Of a stretch of DNA of 64,000 nucleotides, positions 46,970-58,379 are shown in pieces. A program made the translations under genes and the position numbers. The stretch covers positions 29,509,501 to 29,573,500 of the forward strand of contig BSWB01000004.1 of assembly GCA_033239125.1 (NCBI GenBank). Direction: 5' to 3'. The DNA comes from Fagopyrum homotropicum (lineage: Eukaryota > Streptophyta > Magnoliopsida > Caryophyllales > Polygonaceae). The notes below the pieces were generated by a model. It saw only the letters and a program-made list of their open reading frames with translations, was not told where the DNA came from and ran no database searches. Position 1 is the stretch's first letter, and each line of letters starts with the position of its first letter.

Positions 46970-49880
46970 AGTTGAGTTAAATAGAGGTCTTCTGAGGTTA
47001 AGACCTTTGAAGAGACGGGTTTGTCATCAGGATTGTACGAGCAGCGAGCTGATAGCACAGGGATGTGACGCCTTCTAGTTTTATACCATAAAGGAGCGAG
47101 ATAGTCCAACAATTGAAGGTATTCCAGTTGTTTATGAGTTTATAGACATGTTACTGAACCGTCTAGTTGCCACCTCAGCGGAGTGTGGACATTGTTATCG
47201 AGTTGAAGTATGATACAAGATGGAATGGGAAAGCCACACTATATAGTGCTTGTTGAGATATTGTACTGATAACTTGAAAAGTTTACTGAAACGGGTTTAC
47301 CCTAGTGGGTTCCATGTTCCGTATTGACGACCTGACGAGTTAACTTCAAGAAGCAATTGTGTTTTCAGGATTCCTTTATGCTCAAGATATCCCTAGTCAT
47401 GGATGAGAGAGCAGCATGTGTATGAGATAGCATCCCATACCCGTTATGGACACTACGAGTTTGTAGTGATGTCATTTGGGTTGATGAATGTTTTAGTAGT
47501 TTTTATGGAGTTGATGAATAGTATCTTCATCGACTTCCTTGATTAGTTGGTGGTGGACTCCATGGATGACATGTCGGTATACTCTCATAGCAGAGAATAG
47601 TAGACCGATCGTCTGAGGGCCGTTCTGCAGATTTCGAGAGATAAGGGGTTGCATGCTACGCTCTCTAAGTGTAAGTTGAGATGCCAGTGGTAGCCTTTTT
47701 AGGCCATGTTGTCTCCGCCAGTGGGATCATGGTTGACCTGGCGAGAATTAAGTATGTTGTAACACGGGAGATACTGATGAACATTAAGGAAGACGTAGTT
47801 TCTCGGCTCAGCCGATTGCTACCAATGCTTTTAGGAAGGATTTTATATGATTACGTATTCATTTGCGAGTCTTTTGAGAAGACCACCATAACTACGTGAT
47901 GAAAGCAGTGCGTCTATGTTCTGAAGAGTTGAGGAGGCATTTGACCTCTGCTTCCATTCTGTTGTAGTTAGAAGATTTTTGGGATCCCGTGATTTACGGT
48001 GATACATCCCAGCTAAGTCTGAGATGTGTATTACTACAGAGGAGTAGGGTTATTAATATGTGTGTTTACAGCTGAGAACGTATGATGAGAACTACCCGAC
48101 TCATGATTTAGAGTTAGTAGTGGTAGTTCAAGCCTTTAAGTTTTGAAGACCGTACCGGTGTGATCTTCATGTCAGATTTCTATAGATCATAGAAATCTGA
48201 AGTATATTTTATGCAACAGGGGTTGAATAACCGCCAATATTAAGAGCTTAAGTTGATCAAGACTTTGACTTGAAGATTCCATATCATTCAGAAAAGTTGA
48301 ATGTTGTCGCCGATAACTTGAATGGAGAGACGCTCCAAGAGAAGATGATTGTGAGACTGATAGTTCAACCTCAGCTTCAGAGAGATCTAGCTTGGCTAGA
48401 GTTGGACAATCAGTTCCTTGAGGAGTATACCCAGTTATACCTTAGAGGTTCTACCTGGTCTGTTGGATGAGGTCCAACAGAAGCAGGAGACCTGCCCAGC
48501 CTTGACAAGGTTTAGAGAAAGGATGTCTCGTACTGAGGCACCATAGTTCTCCATGGGAGTAGATGGACTGATGAAGAGTCATGACCACTTTTGTGTACTT
48601 GCTGATGCAGATGGAGATAGAGAATATTACGTATACACATTGTACGCCTTATTCAGTACATTCAGGTATGAGTAAGATGGACCACGAGATGAGACGATTA
48701 TATTGTATGAAGCCGATATAACCAGATTTGTGATATAGTGTGTGACCTTTTAGCAGGTCCAAATAGAGTATTTCCGATCTAGATATAAGCCCCACCCACT
48801 AACAGTGTAGTAGTAGAATTTGGGAGGACATCTCTATGGACTTTGTTATGGGATTGTGACCTAGTAGAAGATTGATGTTATGTGGATTGTTGGTAACAAA
48901 TTTAATGAAACCGACACGTTTCATTTCTATCAGAAGGACGTGGCTAGTGAATGAATTGGCTGAGGAGTACACTAGACAGATAGTGAGACTCCATGGTATA
49001 CCGAGAACGATCATTTCTGATTGAGATGGATGTTTTTACTTTGAGATTTTAGGCAGTAGATTCAGACTGCTTTGGGGACGAGTTTGTACCTCATGACTAC
49101 ACTTCACCCCTTGACAGATGGTCAGTTAGAGAGGATCATCTAGATCTTAAAGATCTATTATGAGTTGTAAGTTGAATGGAAAGCGTGGATGGTTATATTA
49201 CCTTCCATTAATGAGTTTATTATATAACAATGAAGGACGTGCATCTTTCTGGGATGGCCCTATGAAGCAATATATATAGACATAGATGTCATATATCCTT
49301 ATGCTAGAAGTGATCTAGCAGTAGTAGTGGAATAACACCTTACCAGATTCAGGATTTTATAGTTCAAGTAACGTTGATTGAAGAAAGAATGTTGGTTGTA
49401 CAAAGTCGCCATATATTATATGTAGACAAGAGGCGTTAACCTCTAAAGTTCAAGCGAGAGTTCATGTTCGGCTATAAGTATCTCAGCTGCGAGACGTTAG
49501 ACGTGTTAATATGGAAAGGGAACTGAGTTTCCAATATGATGGTTTATTTGAGATCGACCAATATGGAGAAGGTAGTATGATGTTTAGCTTTGCCTATGAG
49601 ATTAGAGGATATCCACCCAGTGTTTCATATGTCTCAACTGAGGAAGTGTATACTAGACTCGAGACACCTTGTGAGTTACGATAATTTGGTGGTTGAGTCC
49701 AACAACACTTTTGTTGGGCATTCGATTACATTCTTGGAATGAGATATGAAACGCTTGCATTCGAAAGACATTCTCATATTGAGGATATGATGGTCGAGAT
49801 GAAGACCTGAAGAGGCTATGTGAGAGACTGAGGATAGTGTCCTGAGGAACTATCCAGAGTATATGTTAGGACATACCCAT
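46970..49880 (+). pseudogene. pol: B pol relic: protease end, RT, RNase H, integrase
   Basis: Pol would make DNA from the element RNA and insert it. Piecing together frames shows the family order. A protease-RT linker is readable near 47040-47200; the RT palm near 47440-47600 keeps the catalytic Asp-Asp pair (MDDM, 47562-47573); the RNase H start is near 47985-48060 (YGDTSQL), followed by the THDLEL segment and the link to integrase at 48290. The integrase core with SD near 49000-49030, a DKRR segment near 49430 and the tail with PVFHMSQLRK near 49615-49650 come next. Stops and frameshifts occur throughout, so no active enzyme is possible. I see no convincing chromodomain after the tail. Confidence 0.85.
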
Positions 49881-50024
49881 TTGTGGGAGCACGAGTAGAT
49901 CTTAGTGCTTTCTTTATGAATGTTGTGCTTATGTGCTTATATGCCTTGATATGTTATTCTATGCTAGTTGTGATGTGATTTATGATCTTAGTAGATCTTG
50001 ATGTGCTAGCGTGATGTATGTTAT

Positions 50025-50431
50025 AGCTGGAGATTATTACTTCCTCCACGCTACCCGAGTATGATCATATTTATAGCTAAAGATGGTTCTTTCCTCCATG
50101 CTATTTGAGTGGGATTAGGATTCAGTTGGAGATGGTTCTTTCCTCCATGCTACCTTGAGGGACATAGTTCAATGGAGATGTGATTCCTCCATGCGATGTA
50201 TATGTTTATGGGTTGGCTAGAGACGTATTTCCTCTATGCATGTGATATGTTTTGGCTAGAGATCTGCTTCCTCTATGCCTTGTGATGTGGTATGGCGAGA
50301 AACGTGATTCCTCTACGCCTTTGGGTAGCGTTATGGCCCTGTTTCCTGGAGTGATGATTCCTCCATGTTTATACTTGAGGTTATAGATTGTTATATGTTG
50401 TGATCTTTGGGACGGAGATGTGATACCTCCG
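50025..50431 (+). repeat. Array of about nine tandem hairpins after B pol
   Basis: Units 40-65 bp apart share a stem of TGGAG...CTCCA type around a spacer like ATGTGATTC. Hairpins are at 50025-50052, 50075-50102, 50125-50150, 50172-50192, 50216-50239, 50254-50279, 50294-50319, 50347-50365 and 50413-50431. Stem bases change in pairs: TGGAG/CTCCA, TAGAG/CTCTA and CGGAG/CTCCG; outer pairs change from AGC/GCT to GGC/GCC. It lies between the pol end and the PPT. Confidence 0.7.
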
Positions 50432-50490
50432 ATAGAAAGAGTGAGAGTTATACCTCGGCGTATGGGTCCGAGAGGATTTGGGAATTGTTC

Positions 50491-50527
50491 AAGTTTCGGG
50501 ACGAAACTTTTTTTTAGGGGTGTGTGA
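50491..50527 (+). promoter_or_regulatory. PPT block of B
   Basis: The perfect palindrome AAGTTTCGGGACGAAACTT (50491-50509) is followed by 18 nt, TTTTTTAGGGGTGTGTGA, and the 3' LTR. Confidence 0.85.
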
Positions 50528-52702
50528 TGTAATAGCTAGGATTTCCGAATTCTAATTAATGTTGATTAACTTAATCGTTGATAGTAATTGACATATAACT
50601 TGCGAAGATTTCCCAAGTGATGAGTATGAGTCCCACCGTTATGTTCCTCGCGTAATTTTGGACGTTTGGGGAAATTTTTACTTTTTCCCCGGGTAATTAT
50701 TTTTACCCTCCGGTGTTATTTGGAGCATTTGGGAGCTCCAATTAATAAAAATGCAGTTGAGAGAAATGATCAGGACAACGGATATGTCTTAGATATGAAA
50801 TAACATGTAGAGGCAAAACGGCCAAAAGAGTCGCTATTTCGTTTCTTAACGGCTAAGAAAGACGGCTTAGGAATACACGTTTTCCGAGGCAGTTGTGTAA
50901 TAATTATCCCTACAATATTCCAGATTTAATGTTCCAATCTCGAGAAGTTTGGAGAAAGAGGTTTGACCCGCCTTTGGATCGGTTAAAGGATAATTATCGA
51001 CTTTACTAAAGGATAATTATCGACTTTACTAAAGGATAATTATCGACTTTACTAAAGGATAATTATCGTCTTCACTATAAATAGCCGAAAATCCTTTATT
51101 AATTCATTTCCTTTCACGTTTTCTCGTAAAAGCTCTGATTTCTCTCAACCTTCAAACTTAGATCTACTCTCCGTCTCTAATCCGATTTCAATTCCGTTTG
51201 AGTTTCTGGATTCATCTCTTCATTCTCTTCATAACGGTACCGAGTTTCTGCATTTCCGAGTATATGGAGGGCTGGTCGAGCATATATGTCACCAGGATGG
51301 TTCCGTCGCTCAGATTCCGATGAATTTGATGCTGTCCATGCGTAGCCTGCGTCGTTGTGATTCCGAATCTTCTTTCAGATCGTCAATCGGGTTAGTAACG
51401 AATAAGTTATGAATTTATTCGTTTTCCGTACTGCGATTGGCCTAAATTGAGTTTAGGCTTGTCAAATACGACAATTAGAAATTCCATTATGGTCGTTATA
51501 TTATTCTGTGATTATGGGTTGTTTGTTTGATGAAATCTGATGATAGGGGGTTTAGAAATTGCCTGCGGGAAAAACGTTATTCTCGCAAAATCTAATTTAT
51601 TAATTAATTAAAGGTTAATTAATTAAATTTGGTTAGAATTGAGATTAAGGAATGTTGATTAGATACTACCTTGAGATTTGAGGAATTGTAAGTTATGTTG
51701 AGATATTGAGGTTTAGGTTGTTGTGAGGCTTATAGATTGATTATGATCCTTATGGATCCCTTGGGTCTAGATGTAACCTTTTTGATTGATAGGAGTATTG
51801 ATATCTCTTTATGCCTTGTTATTAGGCAGTGTCCCTCTCAAAATTGGAGGTTGATCGTGGTTATGATTGTACGAGGTTGAGGTAAGTCCGTAGGACTTAC
51901 TTAGCTACCATCCCTATATTGGGTGTTTGCATGAGTGGTGTGTGCTTTATATGTTTGCTATGATATCATGAGTTGTCGTTTTTATCGACCTATGTTCTAT
52001 TGACTGCCCCACTACGTGGCTGTGATAACCTTTTCCTTTCATCCCGCCGTGGAGTGTGGGAGGTTCTCTGATGTCGGGCCAGACTGGTTTACAGGAAGGG
52101 CGCAATCCACTCCCATAGGGTACACGGATTGTGTGACCGATACTGGTACAGCTGGACATTGTACTCAGAGGCGGGGATGTATCGGTCCTCGTGTCACATA
52201 CTTTCATCTATCTATATATATACGGTTTTTGAGTGAATGGTTATTATATAAAGATAATAAATGGGTAAATGTGTGATAGCATGCTGAGGTGTTTATCTTT
52301 CATGATTGTGTTTGTGCTTATGCATTACCTCATATATGTATGGTTAGCTAACGGTTTCATACCGTGTTGTAGATGTTTACAGGTTAGGCGCTACTGGGTG
52401 ATCTGGCAGGGTGACAGGCCGAGGACTCTCGTACATTAGGTGGTTGGTTTGGGTTTGTTGTGTTCCCCTCCTGTGTGAGGATGTTCTTTTGTACCTCCTG
52501 TGTGAGGTTGTCGTTTTATATACTCGGCTATGTTGTTGTTTACTTTGGGTTGTACAGTTTATACTGTTTTATGTATTTGTTTTATATCTGTCAGTGCCAT
52601 GTCGTAAGGTCCAGTGAACTTGTTGTCAGGCTAGGGTCAGGATCCATTGTGAGATCCTAGCCCAATGTGACATCCCGAGTCCCGCGGATTCGGGGTGTTA
52701 CA
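50528..52702 (+). mobile_element. B: 3' LTR
   Basis: This 2,175-bp LTR is nearly the same as the 5' LTR but has four 23-bp promoter repeats rather than two, which accounts for the 45-bp length difference. GTAAGTCC/GGACTTAC is at 51882-51900 and the terminal hairpin at 52674-52694. Confidence 0.95.
50984..51075 (+). repeat. Four 23-bp promoter repeats in B 3' LTR
   Basis: Four contiguous units; the first three are identical and the fourth has the CGTCTTCAC ending also found in the last unit of the 5' LTR. The array abuts TATAAATAG. Confidence 0.9.
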
Positions 52703-53741
52703 AGATCTCCCATTCGTTGTAAGGGATATTGTTCCTTCATTGTGATCTTGTTCAACTTATAGTAATCAATGTACAAACGAAGATAGTCGTCTCTCTCTTC
52801 GCAGACTGATGTCCTCTATAATAACTTCAAATATTCTTAATGGTAAATCCACTCCCAATGCATTGGAATTCGTTCTATCTCGGATTACAGCTTTTCTTCT
52901 CCCATCACATATCGTAAGATATCGACACAATCTTGTCTTAACATTGGTCAAGTGGTCCACCCCAATCTGTTGAGGTGACGTCCATCGAACACGTGGTTTA
53001 ATACTTCTTTAGCTGCAATGTTCACCGTCCTCTTTCAAAGATTCTTCATCTCCAGAACTCGGGAGACTTGCTCTAATAATCTTTGTAAGGTTTCACACTT
53101 ATGTGAAGTCATGAAGGTCCTAACTCCAGCACGTAATCACGCCTTATAATATATTAGTATTACCTTCTTTGTATTCTACCAAAACTTGTATCATTCCTTC
53201 GAGTAGGTGTAGAACTTACTCCCTTTTCTTATGTAACGTCCAATCGACCATAGAGATTCTATCCTCAATCTTTCATGTACTTCTTGTACATCTCACATCG
53301 ACTTCAACTTCCAAACTTCAGTCTTCTCTTACTCTCGTTGGTCACCTTATTCACCTCTCGGTATTCTATGTACAACTACAATGGAAGCCTTGTCTTACGG
53401 TTGATCCACTAGCTCCCCTTACCATGATCAAACCTTAAAAGTTGTAACCCGTGGCGTTCCTCCATATGTCAATCCCATGACCTAAAAAGGTCGCGTAAGA
53501 TCGCTACGATCTCCTCCTCGGAGGTCTTGTTATAACTACTTGTTTGAACTCGTTCAACATTATTTGATTTAAGACAAACGCACGTCCATTGATGTACCTC
53601 CTTACTATTGACATTGATCCACCGTGAATACTCCAAGCTCCTATTCCCGATCCTATATGTTCCCGTAGTCTTGTTTGCTCTTTCCATCTACACACATCAA
53701 TAGACAACCCGCACTTGTGCGTTCTCAGTTGTCACCGATTA
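52703..53741 (-). mobile_element. G internal region between B and A
   Basis: G resumes after the AGATC duplicate. The left part encodes the RT N-terminal half on the minus strand (52708-52990). The rest should be protease and gag-side sequence, but no clear motif is readable. It ends with GATTA (53737-53741), the left TSD of A. Positions 53695-53733 match A at 57841-57879 in inverted orientation. Confidence 0.8.
52708..52990 (-). pseudogene. pol: G reverse transcriptase relic, part 1
   Basis: The minus strand reads through the RT fingers, with LYIDYYKLNKIT (52750-52785 or so) and then EQYPLQRMGDL up to the B insertion point. These are the typical gypsy RT segments before the palm. The reading picks up again with LLDQLQG on the other side of B (43378 downward), with the AGATC duplication between. 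This gives independent proof that B split G. Upstream frames are broken. Confidence 0.75.
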
Positions 53742-56354
53742 TGTAATACCCGAGTTTTTTATTTTATTTTATTTATTTATTTTTTATTTTTGATAAATCC
53801 CAAGTCAAACAATAATTCACCGGTTTGGACTTTTATAAGACACTAGTATCGTTAATTCGGTTAATATGACAAAATGAGCCCATCAATATGAAAGCCCACT
53901 CGGCCCAGGAAGATAGGCCCGCAGGCCCATGAGTGTAAGGGTTATGTTCTGATTTTTTTAGGGCAAGACATTAGCCTTCAATGCTTCCCTCTCCATCTCT
54001 TTCAACCGTCACCTTTGGGAACAACCTGGTGCGCCGGCCGCCACCGGCTACACGCCTACACCACCCTGCCTCCCTTCTCCTTCCCTCACTTCCTCTCAGG
54101 CCGGTCTCCTCTCAACTTCCTGCGCCGGACCTCCCTCCTTCACCCTTCGTTGCAACCGCCTACTCATCCCCTTCCTTGCTTCCTCTATTACGACCGAACC
54201 CAACCAAGTCCCAGCTCTGCTCTACTCTGCACCACCAGACTAGGAGAAGGCACCGCCGATGCCGGGTAAGAAGGACCCACAATTGGCGTTGTACGCCTCC
54301 TTCACAGCAGATCGGCAGGCGAGGGTTCCGCCGCTGCAGGACGCCACTGCAGAACATCGCCGGGATCTTGCTGTGTTGTAGATGGGTGCCCTGCCGCCGC
54401 CAGGACCTGCGTTCCCCTGCTTGTGTCCTCTGAAAAGCAGCCGCCGCCACCCCAAGCCAACGCTAGGGAGGACGTGTCGTTGCCGCCACTACCGGGTTTC
54501 TACGGGCTCTACTTGAGGCCGCAGTGCTCAAGGACGGCGACTCCCTCCATGTTTCCAGTTCAGGAGCCACCAGGACTCTTCTCCAACGCTAGTCGCCTGG
54601 GTATTCCGGCCAAGATCGGGATCCTCCTCTACAGCTGGTTGCGAAAAACAATCGGTGAGGTTTTACAGGAATTGATTTTGAGGTTTGGGATATTTGTGAT
54701 TTAATCAGGATTAATGATAAGGATTAGTGATGATGTATGGAGTTGTATGGCTTAATTATGTTTAAGGTTTGTTGAGTATTGTTAGGTGTTATAATTGATG
54801 AGAATGTATGTGTTGGTGCTTTGTTAGTAGAGATGTTTGTATATATCGAGTGGTTATGAAGGGTATGTAAGTTGTGGAGATTAATGTTGTGCATTATATG
54901 AAGGTAATAGATGAATGCTTGTAGGCTAGCGATGAGGTCGAGTTAAATATTGGATTAATGATTTGAAATAGGTGCTTTGATAGTATTGAATCTTGGACAC
55001 GGTATAACTTCTTAAAACTATTGTAAGAACTTATGAAAAGATTTATGTAGTGGACTTTTCGGCATATCTAGAGTTTAGTAAGGAGTTTAGTAAGGAGTAG
55101 TTAGAATGAGTATTCCTTTTACTTTTGTTTTAACCTTGTAGGTTGTTATGATAATTTATGTATACATTGGTAAGTCTTAGTGATACATTTTTGGGACTTT
55201 TGGTTATCTAGCTAGGAGTAGACATGCTTAGTGCTCTTAGGAATTCTTGAGACGTGCTAGACTTTTAGGGTTGGACTTTTTGTATTGGGGATCTCAGTGA
55301 AAATTCTTGAGACGTGCTAGACTTTTAGGGTTTTGGATCCAGGTTTATAATTTTCGTTTCGCCAAGTAAGGCTAGTTAGTGTTTTCTTTCAGATGAGCGT
55401 TATTAACTTAGAAGTGAAAACTTCTTAGGTGTTGGATATGTTATTGATACAAGTTCCATGTTATGACCAAACAGTTGAGATTGGACCCATATGTAGCAAA
55501 GAGATATCGTTGATTGGACTTGACCTAGTACAGGTAAGTCTTCGGACTTACTTAGCTCGTATTCTCTGTATTAGTTTCAATGTGTGTTTGGTGGTGTGTG
55601 TTTATTGTTTATGTGTGTGTTTATTGCTTATGTTATAATATCTAAACCGGTAATAGGACCACCGACTTTATATGTTTATATTTGGCCCAAGTGTATGATA
55701 ACAGGCGGTGACCGCTTGTCCAGTCCAAAATGGGGATGACTGGGAGGTGCCTTGCGACCAGCCCATCGGGTGATGCTGATCCGCATCAAGTACAAACCCG
55801 TATGGTAAAAGGGGACAAGGGCGAGATCTTTAAGATTCTCGTGTCACAAAAGAAGTTGAATTAGAACGGGATATGACCTAATAATAAAAAGATAATAAAC
55901 CGGATTGTGTGTTTTGGAAAACGTTGTGTGTTTATGATGCCTTATGTGTGTGTGTGCTAATACCATGATTCTAATGCCTTGAATGCTAGCTAACGGTTTT
56001 ATACCGATATCGTTGTAGTTGCCTTGCAGGTTAGGGGCGCGGCCGAGAGATCCGGAAAAGTGGGCAGCCGGGGTCCGTACATTTTAGGATGGGTTTTGGG
56101 GGTTGTTTTTATGTATTGTTTAGGGTATTATGTATGTCGCGTGTATGGCGGTTGCCTTTAGCGTTTTATCTCGGCTGAAGTCTTTCGTTATTTTCTTTTG
56201 GGGTTCATATCATTGCATTAAAATGAATTTCGGTTTTTCCTTTATTTGTGTCTTGTTGTAAGATCCAGTTAAATTGTTGTCAGGCTAAGGGCCGGGACCC
56301 ATTGTGAGGTCCTAACCCGTAGCGCTCCGAATCCCATGGATTCGGGGTGTTACA
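53742..56354 (+). mobile_element. A: 5' LTR
   Basis: This 2,613-bp LTR runs from TGTAATACCCGAG to GGGGTGTTACA. U3 has five AGCCCA/GGCCCA-type boxes (53878-53935), followed by a GC-rich leader (about 53981-54650), AT-rich sequence, two copies of a CTTGAGACGTGCTAGAC repeat (55247 and 55302), GTAAGTC-TTCG-GACTTAC (55534-55551), CGAGA/TCTCG (55822-55841) and the terminal hairpin CCGAATCC-CAT-GGATTCGG (56327-56345). Open frames in the GC-rich leader (150, 96 and 93 codons) overlap on both strands and look compositional; they recur unchanged in the 3' LTR because it is a copy. Confidence 0.95.
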
Positions 56355-56358
56355 AAAG

Positions 56359-56370
56359 TGGTATCAGAGC
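56359..56370 (+). promoter_or_regulatory. Primer-binding site of A
   Basis: TGGTATCAGAGC, four bases after the 5' LTR, is a perfect match to initiator tRNA-Met. Confidence 0.95.
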
Positions 56371-56385
56371 CCTAGGTTGACAACA

Positions 56386-56406
56386 ATGGCACTCGTAATC
56401 TTCTAA
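56386..56406 (+). CDS. Conserved mini-ORF after the PBS of A
   Basis: The first ATG after the PBS opens MALVIF then TAA, the same length and pattern as in D and E. Confidence 0.45.
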   Translation: MALVIF

Positions 56407-56425
56407 AGACCGAATGAGGAATAAA

Positions 56426-56445
56426 CAGAACCCCCAAGGGTTTTG
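56426..56445 (+). promoter_or_regulatory. Post-PBS CAGA-CCC hairpin of A
   Basis: CAGAACCC pairs with GGGTTTTG around CCAA with all eight positions paired (one G-T pair), whereas B, D and E have an internal mismatch. Confidence 0.6.
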
Positions 56446-58379
56446 ACATTTTCGCTTTCAAAATCACGAGCATAGTCAGTCAGGGTAGAATGTACGGACC
56501 ACCACTCCTTCCGCGGATCTCGGCAGCTTAGTTTATTAGATTTGTAGTATATATATATGTGTGTGTGTGTTTGTGTGTGTGTGTAAATATGTCTAGTGGA
56601 CTTCGGATGTTGTTGGACTATTATCATATGTGGATTATAGTTATGCGTGATGATATCATATAAGTGTTGGGACCTTGTTTTGTTGTAATAGTTTTGCTTG
56701 GATGTGATATGCTGCTTATAACAATGTGGACATAAGACTTATATAGTCATATACGTATACTAGGATATATAGTGACATAGGGTTGCTAGACCTTATAGTC
56801 GAGATGATAGAAAGCTGTCATCGCCCCTTGGATGATGTCGTTTGGCTTAGGATAGTTTACATCTGAGGGTGAGTATGCTCAAGTACCGAGTTGTGTATCA
56901 CGTTTAGGGCAATCACCTTGGTGTTTCTCGGATTCCTTTTAAAAGGATGTTGAAGAGAAGGACTTGAGATGACATAGACAAAGGATGAACGAGTAGAAAA
57001 GAGAAATCGAGATGAAGACCATACAAGAAAAAGAAGTAACATTAATGTGCAGAAGTGGTTCGGAAGGAACCATGATTGGTAGATAACGAGACCAATAGAT
57101 ATGGCAAATTTGAGTTTTTCAAGAAGACGCTGGACCATTAAAGATGTGAATGGAGGAGGAGAAGAGTACGTCTAACAAAGTTAAATGTGATATTCTATGA
57201 AGATGCGAAGCTTTCCTTAGACGCTCCTAAGCTTTAGAGACAAGACAAGAAGTGTGATTGAATTATTTGCGAAAGATTTAAGATATTGTAAGATAAGCTT
57301 ACGGTAGTACCAAAAGAGGAAGTGTCAACATTACAAGATTATGAGATGATAACTTCGTCGGACATATGAGAGTTGTGAAGAGAATGGCGTGGTGAGAATT
57401 CACATGGCAGAACTCCCTTAAGTGGAGTTGACCGCTTTCGTTGGGTGATAAGGCTAAGAAAGACCAAAAAGAAAGAAGAGTGAGCAGACGCGATCCCGAG
57501 AAGATAAGTGATGCAAAAAAAAAAAATTAAAAAAAAAATATAAAAAATTAAAAATTAAAAAATCAAGAGAAAAGCGAGCGGTTAATGAGTGACGTTAGAA
57601 GCTTGAGAAGTCACACCTACAAGATAACATAAGGTGTGGTTAATACTATGAAGGCGAGTTATACGGCCCGCGAGGCCGAAGAGAGTATGACTACCTTATG
57701 GAAGAGGAAGGAACATGGAATGGGGAAAGGGTTGAAATGGAGTACCCCAAGGAGGGTAGTCTTCAAGAGAGTAGTGACATGAAAGTGTAGAAAAAGGTAG
57801 GTCGTTGACCGGGAAAAAGGTCAAATATAAGCTGATCGGTGACAACCAAGAACGCACTTGTGCGGGTTGTCTATTGATGGGTCTAGATGGGAAGAGTAGA
57901 CAAGTCTATGACATGAAGGAGGGGTAATGAGAGCTTTGAGGATTTCCGGTGGTTCGGTGTACGTGGTAAGGTGGCCTTGAAATTGGCATATGGAGGAATG
58001 GCGTAGATTGAAACCTTTAAGGCTTGAGCTTGATAAAATGATCCAGTGGATCTGGAGGAAGGTGAAGCTTCCCTAGTTGCTTTACGCAAATGGGAAAGTA
58101 TGTAAAGAAGATGCAAGGTGTTTTGTTCATATGCAACGAGTGATAGGTGTCGCGAACTAGGTATGAGTCCAAATTTCTAGACTCACTATGAGGTTATGGT
58201 AACGTTATAAGCTTTAAGCTTAAGGTGATGGTACTTGAGATTTACGAGTTGGAGGTTTTAGTAGTATTGAATGAGAATTTCTTCCGGCCTTCCCTTCAGG
58301 GCATTCGGGTACGAGTTTTGAGGAGGGTACAAGGCGGAAAAGTTGTACTTTGGCTATCGAGAATCGCGTAAGGCTACCA

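Larger units (their letters stand above)
43379..52702 (+). mobile_element. B: complete but decayed gypsy element
   Basis: B is 9,324 bp with two LTRs, a PBS, a PPT, a gag fragment and a pol relic in the order protease-RT-RNase H-integrase, and a perfect AGATC duplication. The LTRs are highly similar, so insertion was more recent than the state of its coding region suggests. It may have been moved in trans by a relative, though rapid decay is not excluded. Confidence 0.95.

Noticed and set aside
50025..50431. CRISPR array
   Set aside because: This is a plant retroelement context, the repeats are degenerate hairpins with no uniform spacers, and no cas genes exist.
53981..54450. 150- and 96-codon frames in the A LTR
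   Set aside because: They overlap on opposite strands in a GC-rich leader and recur in the 3' LTR only because it is a copy. No motif is seen.
56359..56370. tRNA gene
   Set aside because: Only the 12-nt primer-binding match is present; no A or B box or cloverleaf surrounds it.
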